Of a stretch of 19,500 nt of DNA, positions 1-7,900 are shown piece after piece; positions within the stretch are counted from its first letter, which is position 1; each line of letters opens with the position of its first letter. Where the stretch lies: NCBI GenBank assembly GCA_022844585.1, contig JALHLM010000011.1, positions 1 to 19,500 on the forward strand. The letters run 5' to 3'. Below the pieces are notes generated by a model. That model was given only the letters and a program-made list of their open reading frames with translations, was not told the origin of the DNA and did no database searches. This DNA comes from Pirellulales bacterium. GTDB lineage: Bacteria > Planctomycetota > Planctomycetia > Pirellulales > JALHLM01. A program made the translations under genes and the position numbers.

Positions 1-2
1 GT

Positions 3-287
3 TCGCGCCACAATCGCGGGTGTGCGGTCGATCTCACGCTCTACGAACTGGCGACCGGCCAGCCGATCGAGATGGTGGGCGGTTACGACGAGTTTTCGCC
101 GCGATCTTTCCCGGACTATCCCGGCGGCACGGAACGGCAACGCTACTTTCGCGATTTGTTGCGCGCGGCGATGGAGGCCGAGAACTTCCGCGTCTACGAA
201 TTCGAGTGGTGGCACTTCGACTTTCAAGATTGGCGGAAATACCACATCGGCAATGCGACGTTTGAGGAATTGAACAGCGCACACTAG
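3..287 (+). CDS. D-alanyl-D-alanine dipeptidase (VanX/DdpX, peptidase M15D), C-terminal part
   Basis: The gene enters from the left edge, so only its last 94 residues are present. The reading frame opens with SRHNRGCAVDLTL (nt 3-41), the VanX-family metal motif in which His (codon 9-11) and Asp (codon 30-32) bind zinc. It later shows EWWHFDF, where Glu (204-206) is the catalytic base and His (213-215) the third zinc ligand. The family hydrolyses D-Ala-D-Ala, in cell-wall turnover or glycopeptide resistance. Nothing around it suggests a van cluster, so a peptidoglycan salvage role is more likely (inference). Its TAG stop lies in a CTAG that also holds the stop of the convergent acetyltransferase gene. 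All catalytic residues of this half are present; the start and any signal peptide lie outside the window. Confidence 0.9.
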   Translation, partial: SRHNRGCAVDLTLYELATGQPIEMVGGYDEFSPRSFPDYPGGTERQRYFRDLLRAAMEAENFRVYEFEWWHFDFQDWRKYHIGNATFEELNSAH

Positions 288-886
288 ACGCGATCGCTGG
301 CGCCCTCCGTGGGCTCATCATCCCGTAACTGGGTCTCCCAATCCTCGCGCGTCAGCCGATATAGCACGTGCCGGCGCAGCGGGTGACCTTCCGGCAACAA
401 GGGATGATCGAAGTTCTCTTCCGGAGCATGGCGCATCCCAATGTTTTCCATCACGCGGCGCGAGCGAACATTCATCGGCACGGTGAACGACAGGATCTCC
501 GGAAGGTTCAGCACTTCGAAGCCGAAGACCACGGCCACGCTGGCGGCCTCCGTGGCGTAGCCTTGTCCCCAATGGGCGCTCGCCAACCGCCAACCGATTT
601 CAATACACGGCGTGAACGCAGCTTCAAATCGCGGTCGCGCGAGGCCGACGAAACCGATGAACGCCGCTTCGTCCGGAATCTCAACGGCCCAGTAGCCAAA
701 GCCATGTTGCTTGAAGTGCGCTTCAGCCCGGTCGACTGCCGCGTCGGACTCGGCGCGCGTTGCCAGCGCCGGCAGGAATTCCATCACTCGCTCGTCGCCG
801 CACATCGCCGCGAAGGCGTCGCGATCTTCCTTGCGCCACCGTCGCAACAACAGTCGTTGCGTTCGCAACTCCACCGGCCGGTTCAT
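284..886 (-). CDS. GNAT family N-acetyltransferase (RimJ/RimL-like)
   Basis: This 200-residue protein has the length and layout of the Acetyltransf_3 (RimJ/RimL) branch of GNAT enzymes. These transfer acetyl from acetyl-CoA to an amine, often a protein N-terminus or a small molecule. It opens with the typical VELRTQRLLLRRW strand. Residues 64-100 hold the central strands (GYWAVEI, IGFVGL, CIEIGWRL). WGQGYATEA at 106-114 is the acetyl-CoA pyrophosphate loop, and NVRSRRVMENIGMRH at 139-153 is the usual helix before the last strands. The ATG at 886 is preceded by GGAG nine bases upstream. The gene lies downstream of the DUF1080 gene but is separated from it by a hairpin, so it probably has its own promoter. 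The substrate cannot be told from sequence. Confidence 0.9.
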   Translation of the reverse strand: MNRPVELRTQRLLLRRWRKEDRDAFAAMCGDERVMEFLPALATRAESDAAVDRAEAHFKQHGFGYWAVEIPDEAAFIGFVGLARPRFEAAFTPCIEIGWRLASAHWGQGYATEAASVAVVFGFEVLNLPEILSFTVPMNVRSRRVMENIGMRHAPEENFDHPLLPEGHPLRRHVLYRLTREDWETQLRDDEPTEGASDRV

Positions 887-914
887 TGTCTATGGCTCCG
901 TATGTCAATGCAAA

Positions 915-940
915 GAGGCGATCCGCATTCGGATCGCCTC
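915..940 (-). terminator. Hairpin terminator downstream of the DUF1080 gene
   Basis: A perfect 11-bp inverted repeat (GAGGCGATCCG and its complement) encloses a 4-base loop. It sits 30 bases after the DUF1080 stop and 29 bases before the acetyltransferase start. On the minus strand it is followed by only a short T run (CTTTG), so it is a strong hairpin with a weak U-tract. Its position between two co-directional genes supports a terminator. Confidence 0.7.
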
Positions 941-970
941 AGAGTTTACATCAAGTCTGCGCGTCCGCGA

Positions 971-1675
971 TTACTTCTTTTCGATCACGCGAATGCGGAT
1001 GTTGCGATAGGCCACCGGATCGCCGTGGTCTTGCAGGCAGATGTAGCCCTTCGTTGGCTTGCCGAACTTTGGCATGCTACCGAACTTGCTCTTGGCGACG
1101 CGCTCGTTCCAGTCGTCGCTGCCTTTGACGTACTCGCAGTATTTCACGCCGTTCATGTACTGCTCGCACTTTTCCGGCGTGATCAGCACGCGCAGCTCGT
1201 TCCATTCGCCGGCCGGCTTCGTGGCGTCGGTGTCGGCATCATAGAGCTGGTAAAGCCAACCGGACTTTTGCGGGTCATGACCGGCCTTGTTGTCTTGAAC
1301 CTGGATTTCCGGCCCCGTCATCCAGGGCGTCGCTTCGTCTTCGCTGACGTGATACATCAGCCCGCTGTTGCCGGCCTTGCCGATTTTGTATTCGAGCACC
1401 AGCTCAAAGGCCTCGTACTCATCCTCGGTGACGATGTCGCCGGCGCCCTCGGCGGCGCGGGCCAACGCGCCGTCAACGACCTGCCAGCCCTCGCCGATCT
1501 TGTCCTTCTTGAAGTTACGCCAGCCATCGGTCGACTTGCCGTCGAACAGCAGCTTCCAGCCGTCAGAAACTTCCTGGGCGGTCAACGCATTCAAAGGCTG
1601 ATCGGCGCGCGCCGCGGACGTGACGACGAAACAGGCGGCGACGAGCGAAAATCGGACAATAGTAGAGAGCTTCAT
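971..1675 (-). CDS. Secreted DUF1080 protein (3-keto-disaccharide hydrolase family)
   Basis: A 234-residue protein is predicted from the ATG at 1675. This start gives a clean Sec signal peptide (MKLSTIVRFS, a hydrophobic core, then AARA before D25); a longer in-frame start at 1774 would bury it. The mature part is a single DUF1080/PF06439 concanavalin-like domain. Its hallmarks are GWKLLFDGKSTDGW (39-52), GNSGLMYHV (102-110), GPEIQVQDN (121-129) and, near the C-terminus, ICLQDHGDPVAYRNIRI. Members of this family act on sugars or 3-keto-glycosides and are massively expanded in planctomycetes. The product is probably exported to the periplasm. The gene seems to be a single transcription unit ending at the hairpin 915-940. 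The family is certain; the exact substrate is not. Confidence 0.93.
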   Translation of the reverse strand: MKLSTIVRFSLVAACFVVTSAARADQPLNALTAQEVSDGWKLLFDGKSTDGWRNFKKDKIGEGWQVVDGALARAAEGAGDIVTEDEYEAFELVLEYKIGKAGNSGLMYHVSEDEATPWMTGPEIQVQDNKAGHDPQKSGWLYQLYDADTDATKPAGEWNELRVLITPEKCEQYMNGVKYCEYVKGSDDWNERVAKSKFGSMPKFGKPTKGYICLQDHGDPVAYRNIRIRVIEKK

Positions 1676-1773
1676 GGTGGGCTCGCGGTAGGAAATGCAC
1701 GGGTCAATCAACGCCCGCCCATTGTAGCCCAAATGCGCTGTGAATCCAGCAATCTGGACGCCGCCGCTCCGCA

Positions 1774-2313
1774 CTACGCTTGGCGGGTCAGCGAGAACTT
1801 GTGGTAGTCCTTTTTCGACATCGCTGGCGTCACGTGCAACGCATAGCCGTTGGTGGTGAGGGCCGCAATGCCCAACAGCGGCAACCGCCGAGCCACCAGG
1901 TGTCCCTTGGCAACTACGCCAACTCCGCCGTACAGTTCCAGTAATTCCGGCGACTGCTTCGCGTGCGGCGTGCTACGCGTCCCAGGCTTGTTGGGATGCA
2001 GGAACAGGTTCGCTTCTATATGCGGTATTTCCTCGCCGTTGACCCGACTGCGCGATCGCAAATAGGTCTTGAAATCCAGATGTTGCCAAGCAACTAGCTG
2101 TGCTTCCGAAATCAGCAAATTGCCATTGAAACCGGTGTCAACGATGGCAGGTATGCGCGGGCTGCGACTCGGACAGCGCTCGACGCCGATCGGCACGACG
2201 GTAATCCAAACGATCAACTGATACGAATGGACGTCGACTTGAGTCGTACCAAGGCCGTCTGGCACCTCAATGTGCGTCGTCCTATCAAAGTATGGGCATC
2301 GCTCGATCACCAC
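1774..2313 (-). CDS. Retropepsin-like (clan AA) aspartic protease, putative
   Basis: The protein has 179 residues from a GTG start. Its recognisable core is the single-Asp active-site motif AIVDTGFNG at 56-64 (D59-T60-G61), followed by NLLIS. Near the C-terminus the hydrophobic-Gly element LPLLGIAAL (144-152) matches the second flap-side motif of retropepsin-like folds, so the enzyme would work as a dimer. There is no signal peptide, so it should be cytoplasmic. It lies 38 bases downstream of the DUF5678-like gene in the same orientation and is probably co-transcribed. The substrate is unknown; the upstream partner is one candidate (inference). The stretch between the motifs (about 100-130) is rich in Pro, Ser and Thr and looks loop-like. 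The start is uncertain: an AGGTG lies 12 bases upstream of this GTG. Confidence 0.75.
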   Translation of the reverse strand: MVIERCPYFDRTTHIEVPDGLGTTQVDVHSYQLIVWITVVPIGVERCPSRSPRIPAIVDTGFNGNLLISEAQLVAWQHLDFKTYLRSRSRVNGEEIPHIEANLFLHPNKPGTRSTPHAKQSPELLELYGGVGVVAKGHLVARRLPLLGIAALTTNGYALHVTPAMSKKDYHKFSLTRQA

Positions 2314-2351
2314 GGGCGCAGCACCTATCGCGACAATTCCGCGGGAACGCG

Positions 2352-2810
2352 CTATTGCGGGGGCAATTCCATGGCCGTGACCAGCCCAATATAAAACTCG
2401 TCGCGCGGAATGCCTCGAGCGATGCAGTCCTTGAATAGCTCGGTCTGGCTGTCGGCCACGCCGACGCGCTTCTTGCCGTGGTACGCCACCCAGCGCCTAC
2501 GGTACTTGCTTTGTCGCAACAGCTTGGGAAGGTCGGCCACGTAACTGTCGAACGATGCGGCGACTCCCGGCGGCGTGGGCGGGATCATTGAGATGAGCAA
2601 GCCCGGCTGGGCGTCCAATTGCTCGAGCGTAATACCAGAAGGGCTAAATGTTTCCATTTCGTCCCGACCTTCCTTGGCAGGGCCGCGCGCGACAACTTTC
2701 CGGCGTCGCTTCACTGGATCACGGTGATGCGAATCAACCGGCTGTCTATCTTCATCTGAATCGGCCAACGCTGCATCGTAATCCTGTAAAACCAACGAAG
2801 CGTTCGCCAT
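2352..2810 (-). CDS. DUF5678-like hypothetical protein, partner of the aspartic protease
   Basis: A 152-residue protein starts at the ATG at 2810, chosen because GAGGGGG sits six bases upstream; the longer reading frame to 2864 lacks this. Residues 1-55 are polar and basic (DPVKRRRKVV at 31-40) and look disordered. 58-84 contains a Pro-rich stretch (MIPPTPPGV). The folded part is probably 88-145: a helix (SYVADLPKLLRQSKYRR), then RRWVAYHGKKRVGVADSQTEL and IPRDEFYIG. That pattern resembles the small DUF5678 domain (W-V-A then G, a helix, then a Phe/Tyr strand). A second ATG at 2657, also with a good Shine-Dalgarno, would give only the C-terminal domain. It precedes the protease gene by 38 bases. 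The function is unknown. Confidence 0.7.
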   Translation of the reverse strand: MANASLVLQDYDAALADSDEDRQPVDSHHRDPVKRRRKVVARGPAKEGRDEMETFSPSGITLEQLDAQPGLLISMIPPTPPGVAASFDSYVADLPKLLRQSKYRRRWVAYHGKKRVGVADSQTELFKDCIARGIPRDEFYIGLVTAMELPPQ

Positions 2811-2816
2811 TCCAAA

Positions 2817-2823
2817 CCCCCTC
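2817..2823 (-). promoter_or_regulatory. Ribosome binding site deciding the start at 2810
   Basis: On the minus strand GAGGGGG lies six bases before the ATG at 2810. It selects this start over the upstream in-frame start at 2864. Confidence 0.6.
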
Positions 2824-3067
2824 GATAGAACTATTAGTGTCGCGTCAACGCGATACCCTACCAACTCTCCAGGTGCAATTCAACAGTTGCTTCGCCAAGG
2901 CGGGTTTCCCCTATCGCCGCCCTCGCTCCGGCCCAACATGCCATGGATCGGCGGGCAACTTGATGGGTGTATCCTCATTGCATCGTAACGATTTATCAGC
3001 TCAGGCAAAGGAAAAACCGGTCCAACGCGCATAAATCACGCAAAAACGCGCGACACTTGAGTGGGGT

Positions 3068-4273
3068 CTACGCCCCGTACTTGCCCATCCGCCCGGCGTT
3101 CGACAACGCCAGCGGCATCAAGTACTTCGCCTCGAACTGCCCCAGGCCGCCGCGCAGCGCCTGGCTTTCGCTGAACCCGGTGCAGCCATCCGGGCGGCAA
3201 CAATCGGAGACCAGCAGCGTCGGCACCGGGTGCCAACTATGGCTCTTCAAGTAGCTCGGCGTGCTGTGATCTCCGGTGACGATCAGCACCGTCGGGCCGA
3301 GCGCCACGATATCCGGGATCGCCGCGTCGAATTCTTCGATCCGTTTCACCTTGCCGGGAAAATTGCCGTCCTCGCCTGTGGAGTCAGTGTATTTGAAATG
3401 CAGGAAGAAGAAATCGAAGTCGTTCCAATGCTGCTTGAGGACGGCCACTTGCTCGGTGAGTGTTTGCGCTTGGCCGGTGATCTTCATGCCGACCAGACGG
3501 GCCAGTCCCTTGTACATCGGGTAAACCGCCACGGCCGCGGCGCGCAGACCGTAGACTTCTTCATATGTGGGCAACGCCGGGCGCGCCGCGAAGCCGCGCA
3601 ACGTCAGGCCGTTGATCTTGGGCTCCGACTTGAGAATCGCGCCGGCCTGCTTGATGAACTCGGCGGCAATCTCGGCGGTCTTCTTGCTTGTAGCGTCGTC
3701 GCCGACCGGCGCGAGCGGCGCCACGCCGACTGCTTGAGGATCGGTGTCGCGTACGCTGCCGCCCAATCCTGGCGCGCGAAATACGACGACGAATCGATGT
3801 TCCTTGACCGGCTCGACGAAGATCTCCACGCCCGGGATTTTGATCGCGCGCAACTTGACGGCGATCGGAGCGCTTTCTTCGCTGGTCGGGCGACCAGCGC
3901 GGCGATCGCTGATTTTTCCCGCCGCGTCGAGCGTGCAGTAGTTGCCGCGCGCCGCCACGTCGTTTGGCCCCAATTCGAAGCCGATTCCGGTCGCTTCCAA
4001 AGCGCCGCGGCCGATCACATATTGCAGCGGGTCGTAGCCAAACAGGCCCAGGTGTCCTGGTCCGCTGCCCGGCGTAATGCCCGGCTTCACCGGGATGCTC
4101 AGCCCGCTGACGCCGCGCCGCGCGAGGGCGTCGAGATTCGGCGTGGCCGCGGTTTCCAATTCGGTCTTGCCGCCCGCCTCCAGGGGCAGTCCGCCCAAGC
4201 CGTCGGCCACGAGCATGACGATTTTCGAGTTGTTCGATTGCTTCAGTTCACGCGTCAAGTCGTGCATGTCCAT
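3068..4273 (-). CDS. apgM: 2,3-bisphosphoglycerate-independent phosphoglycerate mutase, archaeal type
   Basis: This 401-residue protein belongs to the ApgM branch of the alkaline-phosphatase superfamily, which interconverts 3- and 2-phosphoglycerate in glycolysis/gluconeogenesis. Visible hallmarks: VADGLGG (22-28) with the first metal-binding Asp24; ATPNLDALA; TPGSGPGHLGLFGYDP (67-82), in which Ser70 is the expected phosphoryl acceptor; IGRGALEATG (87-96); DRRAGR (123-128); HFKYTDSTGEDG (292-303); and the metal motif TGDHSTP (333-339) followed by HSWHPVP. The length matches the family and no key motif is missing. The ATG at 4273 has GAGGA seven bases upstream; a second Met two codons later is possible. 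It is cytoplasmic and appears monocistronic, with about 250 non-coding bases downstream. Confidence 0.95.
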   Translation of the reverse strand: MDMHDLTRELKQSNNSKIVMLVADGLGGLPLEAGGKTELETAATPNLDALARRGVSGLSIPVKPGITPGSGPGHLGLFGYDPLQYVIGRGALEATGIGFELGPNDVAARGNYCTLDAAGKISDRRAGRPTSEESAPIAVKLRAIKIPGVEIFVEPVKEHRFVVVFRAPGLGGSVRDTDPQAVGVAPLAPVGDDATSKKTAEIAAEFIKQAGAILKSEPKINGLTLRGFAARPALPTYEEVYGLRAAAVAVYPMYKGLARLVGMKITGQAQTLTEQVAVLKQHWNDFDFFFLHFKYTDSTGEDGNFPGKVKRIEEFDAAIPDIVALGPTVLIVTGDHSTPSYLKSHSWHPVPTLLVSDCCRPDGCTGFSESQALRGGLGQFEAKYLMPLALSNAGRMGKYGA

Positions 4274-4906
4274 CGCGGCGTCCTCGGCAAATTTCGGGCG
4301 AAATCCAGGCGGATCGCCGTTGTTTTACCCGAACGCGAACGGCGTGCGAGGGGGAGCCGCGTAGAGCCACAGGAGAGGTACCGTTAGGTTGAGCGACTTT
4401 GGGAGGCGTCTCTGCGAGACGAATTGTTGCAATGATCTTTCGTTTAATGACTTACGGCAGAGCGAAAACTCGCTGGAAGCGTTTTGGGAGTGGACTGGAG
4501 GCGGCAAGTGCCCTTGTTGGGCGGCGCCGTCAGCCAATATTCCACCATGTCGGTCGAGGAGATATGCCAGGAGAGGAGCGATTGTTCTGAGGATTTTCGA
4601 GATCCTAGAGGCGATGGCCTACGCGTCGTATGGGCGAGGGGCGTGGACCGGCGCGAAGAGCTTCTGGTACCTGGCGCTTGGCCAGCCAGCGTCCGTCGGG
4701 TGCAACGGCAACCTACAAGCTCCTCATGGGCCCCGCGGCTCCTGGCAGCCGCGTTGCCGCCGTCGCAAGATGTTTGTGCAGCAGTTCGATCGCTCGCAGT
4801 TGCTTGCAGCCAGCCAGGGTGGAAATGATAATCTGGCCCAGCCGGGCGTTCGCTCGTTCCTCTTTGCCCGTCGGCCCATCACGACACACTCAGCGGAGCT
4901 CGTGCC
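4274..4906. other. Non-coding stretch between apgM and the pentapeptide gene
   Basis: These 633 bases separate two divergent genes and should hold both promoters. Several open frames cross it, but their translations are Arg/Cys/Pro-rich, carry no recognisable domain and have no good ribosome binding site. I see no RNA gene. The only structure noted is a small perfect hairpin at 4407-4421 and a weaker inverted repeat near 4735-4752. Confidence 0.6.
4407..4421. repeat. Small hairpin, CGTCTC-TGC-GAGACG
   Basis: A perfect 6-bp stem with a 3-base loop lies in the intergenic stretch upstream of the pentapeptide gene. It could be a dispersed palindromic repeat or part of a transcript leader; the sequence alone does not say which. 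Confidence 0.4.
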
Positions 4907-7900
4907 ATGAGACCGTCTGCAACGCTTTTCTGCTGCCTCACTCTGCTTATTGCCGCCACCGCTCGCGCCGACATCTACCGCTGGGACACCGGCGCGGTGA
5001 TTCCGGGGACCGGTGGCGTCACGCCGGGGCCCGGGGTGCAATTGGACCATCAGGAGCTGGAGTATGCGAGTTTTGACGGCCTGAACCTGGCTGGAGCGAG
5101 TTTTCGATTTTCAAACCTCACATCCGCCCATCTGATTCGTTCCCAACTCACGAGTGCCAATCTGAAGGGCGCCAACCTGACCAATGCGGTTCTCGACCGC
5201 TCGGCGCTCACCGGTCTTGTCCTGAGCGGGGCGATCGTGTCGGGGGCGCATTTCAATGATACCACGCGCCGCGGCTTCACTAAGGAGCAGCTTTACTCAA
5301 CGGCTAGCTACCAAGCGAAAGATTTGGCGCGCATCCACCTGGTCGTCAACGACATGAGTGGTTGGGATTTCAGCCGACAGGATCTGGCCGATGCAGTTTT
5401 GGAGTTCTCGACTCTTACAAACGCCGATCTGAGTGGCGCGAACATGTCAAATGCGCACCTGCGCAGCTCGAATTTCACGTTCGCGAAGTTGCAGGGGGCC
5501 AACCTGAACAACGCACACCTCGATGGCTCGACCTTCACGAGTGCTGACCTCTCCGGAACCGACCTTTCTCGTGCCACGCTGGATCAAGCAACGCTGGCGA
5601 ATGCCAATCTGAGTGGGGCAATGATTACCGCAGTCTCCTTCACAGATACGACAGTCCGCGGGTTCACCAAGGAGCAGTTTTACCTGACGAATAACTACCA
5701 AGCGAAGAACCTGTCAGGAGTCGGACTTGTAGAGAACGATCTAAGCGGCTGGGATTTTAGCGGTCAGAACCTATTCAATGCGAACTTCTATCACTCGACG
5801 CTTACAAACGCCAACTTGAATGGTGCAATGATTGAGGAGGCAGGCTTCTATGGCACGACGTACCGTGGTTTCACTAAGGAACAGCTCTACTCGACGGCTA
5901 GCTATCAGGCGAAGGAATTGTCTGGCATCGCACTGGGGGAAAATGACCTTACCGGCTGGGATTTGAGTGGTCAAAATCTCGCCGACGCGGGCCTGCGCTC
6001 CTCAAACTTTACGAACGCCAATCTGAGCGGGGCGAACCTGGCCAACGCATACGCCTTTGAATCGACGCTCACGAACGCCAATCTCCGTGGCGCTAACCTG
6101 ACGAACGTTGAGTTGGATTTCTCTTCGCTCACGAACGCCGACCTGAGTGCAGCAATCGTGACAGGCACAAACCTGCGAGCTACCACTTCTCGCGGCCTGA
6201 CCAAGGAACAACTGTACTCGACGGCCAGTTACCAAGCAAAGAACCTGGCAGGGATCGGGCTGTGGTCCAATGATCTCAGCGGTTGGGACTTCAGTGGGCA
6301 AAACCTGACGAACGCAGATCTGAGATTGGCGAATCTGACTAACACGAATTTGAGCGACGCGATGCTGGCCGGGGCGAACATTTCCGGCACGACGTCCCGT
6401 GGCTTCATGGAAGTACAACTAAAATCTACCGCCAGCTACCAGGCGAAGCATCTGGCAGGCGTGATTCTTTCAGAAAACGATCTACGCGGCTGGGACTTTA
6501 AAGATCAGGATCTGACGAACGCCGTCCTGTATTCCTCGAATCTCTCGGGAGCTGACTTGAGTCGTGCGAGACTGACGCGAGCGCTTCTCGATTACTCCAA
6601 CCTGACCGACGCGAAATTGAGTGAAGCAGACCTGACCGGCGGAAGGCTCCTCAACTCCACCTTCGCCAACGCAAACTTATGCAGTGCGAAGTTGACCAAC
6701 ACGTTGGCATCAGAGGCGACTTTTGCGAATGCCGATCTACGGGCAGCGAGTCTCGCCAACATCGAGGCAAACCACTCCACTTTCACGAATGCCGATCTGA
6801 GCCATGCGAGCATGGTCAACGCAGTCGCTACCTTCTCAAACTTCACGAATGTTGACTTTAGCGACGCCGACCTGTCCAAAACAACTCTGAATTACTCGAC
6901 GTTCACGAACGCCAACCTGGTCAACGCCAACCTGGATCACTCGAAGCTCACCGGCGTTGATCTCACTGGGGCGCTGTTGATCGGCGCAAGCATGCGCGAC
7001 ACGACGTCGCGCGGTTTTGGCAAGGAACAGCTGTACTCGACGGCAAGCTACCAGGCGAGAGACTTGCGCGGGATTGGGCTCTCGCATAATGACCTCGGCG
7101 GATGGGACTTCAACGGCCAGGAACTCGCCGACGCAGACCTAACCGAGGCAGTAGTGGCGGGGGCGCATTTCGCGAACACGACGTCCTTCGGCTTCACGAA
7201 GGAGCAGCTCTACGCCACGGCGAGCTATCGGCAGAAAAGCCTGCACGGAATCGAGCTCTCGAACAACGACCTTAGCAATTGGGACTTCCAAGAACAGAAC
7301 CTCGCGAATGCATACCTGCATTCATCCACACTTACCGGAGGCGATCTAGGAAGGGCGATTCTGGCCAATGCAAACTTAAATGCCGCGACGCTAACGAGCG
7401 CCAATTTAAGCGAATCGGTGGTAACCTGGGCTAGCTTTGATGACACGACCTCCCGGGGCTTCACCAAGGAGCAGCTGTACTCGACGGCTAGCTACGGACA
7501 GAAGAAACTGCAGGGAATCGGGCTCTCGCACAACGACCTTAGTGATTGGAACTTTGCTGAACAGGACCTCACCGGCGCCGACTTTAGATCATCGACGTTA
7601 GCGAACGCCAATCTGAGTGGCGCTGTGGTGAGCGGGGCAAACTTCGCTTTGACTACTTCGCATGGCTTCACACAAGAACAACTCTACTCCACGGCCAGCT
7701 ACCAAGCGAAGAGTTTGTTGGGAATTGGGCTCTATAGCAATGATCTCAGCGGCTGGGATTTCCACAGCCAGAATCTGACCAATGCAGGCCTGTATGACTC
7801 GACACTTGTGAATGCCGACCTGAGTGAGGCAAATCTGACTAATGCGAACCTGAATGACTCGACGCTCACGAGCGCCAATCTCAGCGGGGCCAACTTGAAA

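Noticed and set aside
284..287. Convergent stop codons sharing CTAG
   Set aside because: Tail-to-tail overlaps of a few bases are common and need no special explanation.
3..287. VanX-like gene as part of a glycopeptide-resistance cluster
   Set aside because: No VanA-type ligase, VanH-type dehydrogenase or two-component genes lie in the visible neighbourhood; the upstream side is outside the window.
368..1807. Open frame of 479 codons on the plus strand
   Set aside because: It is antisense to the acetyltransferase and DUF1080 genes, both with clear domains and signals. The translation has no recognisable motif; open antisense frames are common in GC-rich DNA.
3230..4387. Open frame of 385 codons opposite apgM
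   Set aside because: The apgM reading is supported by every catalytic motif. The opposite frame is His/Arg/Asp-rich with no fold.
4389..5076. Several overlapping plus-strand frames before the pentapeptide gene
   Set aside because: Low-complexity Arg/Pro/Cys-rich translations, no ribosome binding sites and no similarity to known folds.
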